Source: Syncephalastrum monosporum B8922 (lineage: Eukaryota; Mucoromycota; Mucoromycetes; Mucorales; Syncephalastraceae). Taken from it: 64,000 nt of DNA. Under the pieces are notes generated by a model. That model was not told where the DNA came from, searched no databases, and saw nothing but the letters and a program-made list of their open reading frames with translations. Both the position numbers and the translations under genes were made by a program. Location of the stretch: positions 62,001-126,000 of the forward strand of contig JNEN01001247.1 in the NCBI GenBank assembly GCA_000697355.1, given 5' to 3'. The first letter of the stretch is position 1. Every line of letters begins with the position of its first letter. Below are positions 61,940 to 64,000 of this stretch, piece after piece.

Positions 61940-63741
61940 ATGGAACAAGAACTGATTGAGCTATTGTTGGTGGCCAAGAAGGCGCTATCAACCGGTCAGG
62001 CCGTGTGCGAGCAGGCCAACCAGTGCTCTCTTGAATCAGACCATTATGCAGAGCTCATTGAGAAGACCTGGCCACGGATCCTGTTTGTGCACAATCACAT
62101 TCTCGTCCAGCTCACGACCCTCGACCGCATTCGCGAGTTTGTTGCTGTCAAGGCCGACGAAGTGCGCTCTTGCATCGACGTGCGGTTTATTCTATCCAGT
62201 ACATGCTCTTTTTCTTATTCAACTTGAAACTGTTTAGGACCGAGAAGGTGCGCTGGCTAAAGTCTCGATCGAGCTACAGACGATCTTTGATGTGTTGCGC
62301 AATTCAGCCATTGACAAGGGCATCTTGCGCATCAACGAGCAAGAGCGGCGGACGACCTTGTTTGACTATATCGATGACCAGGCTGTGCTTGAACTCCAGC
62401 GACAGGCGGACGACGAGATAAGCGAGATTGAGGTATACCTCTTGTTTCTTCGTTACGGACACCGTGCTCATTATCTTGTAACGACCAGGGCCTGTATTCT
62501 TCCCTCGTTACAACTGCCAAGTCCTTGTCTGCAACGATATCTGACCTGGCTGCCATGCAAGAAGCAGCGCTGTCCGTTTCATTGAACGATTCGGCCTCGG
62601 CCTTTGCCAACGAAAGAGCCCAAATCCAGGAGGAAGAAATCACCAAAATGGCAGAGATCCTGACCAGCCTGACCAACCACTATGATCAGCTCGGCGAGGC
62701 CACACGGCTTTGTCAGTCAGGCCCTGAAGCACAGGACCAACTAGATATCACAGGTAAAATAAGAGAGATGGACACATCAGTCAGAGAGGTTACTTATCCT
62801 CGCCTTAGTATTGCAGAATGACCATAACCGTATACCCGATATTCTCGACGAACTCCATGAGTCACTTGAAATTGTCGAGTCTGTCAAGTAAGATGGATGA
62901 CGTGACGTGGAAGACCGGGGCAGGCTAACATGTTCTCCCAGAGAAGAGATCCGCGTACGGCTCCAGGTGTATGCCTCCATACAAGACGACCTCATCAAGG
63001 TCCTCGACCACCTCGACAATTTTGGGTCTCCAAGCGGCCAAGCAGATACCATTTGCGAGAAGATCATCAGTGCCGAAGCCGAGATGAAGGAGCATGAAAC
63101 GAGTCTGACGAATCTTTTTAAAGAGCTCTCGGCTCTCAAGGACTGGTAAGGAAAAAAAAAAATGGGAGAAAGAAGAGCTTTGGGATGGAGATACGTGAGA
63201 GTGTTCTCTAAATCGCCCACAGGTATCGTGTCTATGCTGCATCATATAACCATCTTATCCTTGAAATCGAGAGGCGGAAAAAGACCACAGAAAAACAGGA
63301 GCGGTTGTATCAGGAGCTACTACAATCTTTCGAGGACACTTATAATGGTACTTAAGGAAGATAAGGATGGTCTTGGTAAAAGTGAGTAAAGCTCACATAT
63401 TCCGTAGATGAGCTTCAGGAGCGACGGCGATGGTTTGCTCAACATGGCGAATACCTGCCGGAAGATCTGTGCCAATTCATGATGGTAAGGATAGTATGGC
63501 TCACATAGGAAGACTAGCCGACATGCTTTTAAATTACAGGAACAACCATCAAGACTGACGGTGGATCTGGTTTCCCCGGACCGGGTACGGCTACCTGACC
63601 TTTCCGAGTCGACAGTGCAAAAAGTATGTCAATCATCATGTTTGAGGTTTTTTGTTCCATTTTTAGCTGACATGATCATGACTACTGCCATAATAGGCAT
63701 TGGAAGGTATCCATAGCAGTCGGCCAGATCCTATCCCATGA
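61940..63741 (+). CDS. ATG17: Autophagy scaffold protein Atg17
   Basis: Coiled-coil scaffold of the Atg1 kinase complex that organises the phagophore assembly site on starvation. Nine exons (61940-62179, 62238-62432, 62489-62753, 62809-62887, 62942-63145, 63223-63347, 63408-63484, 63540-63623, 63697-63741) give 437 aa, close to yeast Atg17. It is almost wholly helical and charged. Recognisable parts are the N-terminal LLLVAKKALSTGQAVCEQAN and the C-terminal block YNHLILEIERRK, ELLQSFEDTYNDELQERRRW and FAQHGEYLPEDLCQF, which is the best-conserved part of the family. The first intron has a weak GTGCGG donor. Assignment rests on the C-terminal pattern and length; Atg11 shares related features but is much longer. 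Confidence 0.8.
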
Positions 63742-64000
63742 TAAGAGCGACAGCGTGACATAATACACGATTGTTCCAAAGTAGACCAGTGCACGTCAGC
63801 TGGGGAAGCAGTAGACACATGTTATGAAAGATAAAGATCTGCAGAGGGTGGATGGTCGCAGGTATCTGCAAGGAGTCTACGACAATGAAATATTCATAGT
63901 TCATTCAGGTTGCGCAGAAACAGAGACAAGGAAGGTTGACTTTGAAAACCTGGGATTTTCTTCTTTCCTTTTAAAGTGTTGTCCCATTCCATAATGACCA
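63742..64000. other. Right edge, downstream of Atg17
   Basis: No gene start or repeat recognised before the window ends. Confidence 0.4.

Overview
The window looks like chromosomal DNA of a filamentous fungus, most likely an early-diverging lineage such as Mucoromycota (inference). The genes are broken by many short introns (about 45-90 nt) with GTAAGT/GTATGT-like donors and CTAAC/CTGAC-type branch sites. Fungal markers are present: Vac7, Atg17, an Aro3/4-type DAHP synthase, PHP-type histidinol phosphatase and an NF-YC/Hap5 subunit. A kinesin-13, a family missing from the common yeasts, argues against Saccharomycotina or Taphrinomycotina. I assembled exons by hand; for almost every complete gene the joined exon lengths are a multiple of three.

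Layout, left to right. 1-7.5 kb: a partial membrane/coiled-coil protein, a ZIP zinc transporter (-), 3.3 kb without recognisable genes, ketopantoate reductase (+) and ribosomal protein eL33 (+). 7.7-18.2 kb is gene-dense: kinesin-13 (-), a 107-aa two-helix membrane protein (-), an acidic coiled-coil/AT-hook protein (+), DAHP synthase (-) and histidinol phosphatase (+) sharing an 86-bp divergent promoter, and glucosamine-6-phosphate deaminase (-). 19.1-26.7 kb: PFK-2/FBPase-2 (-), a gene-poor gap, and a sugar transporter (+) with G/C-rich palindromes upstream that resemble Mig1/CreA sites.

26.7-35.5 kb is the accessory part: a degenerate tRNA-Met-like sequence, a decayed Ty3/gypsy remnant (RNase H fused to a chromodomain), and a pair of roughly 0.7-kb inverted repeats that carry the same broken coding sequence, with LTR-like stretches around them. 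35.5-46.1 kb: PRA1/Yip3 (-), a secreted agmatinase-like enzyme (+), Vac7 (-) and a large type-II membrane glycosyltransferase-like protein (-). 48.6-55.9 kb: eIF4A (+), NF-YC/Hap5 (-), a transmembrane SH3 protein (-) and an Oms1-like methyltransferase (-). 59.2-63.7 kb: a SNM1/Artemis-type nuclease, a small secreted cysteine-rich protein and Atg17 (all +).

Most genes are housekeeping and unrelated in function. Links that can be read from the sequence are the divergent amino-acid biosynthesis pair, sugar handling (PFK-2/FBPase-2, sugar transporter), and membrane-trafficking/vacuole/autophagy functions (PRA1, Vac7, Atg17). I found no CRISPR, no integrated virus and no clearly novel multi-gene system. 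The most unusual features are 11-nt and 15-nt microexons, start codons isolated in 5-8-nt coding exons of two translation genes, and the inverted-repeat/retroelement block.
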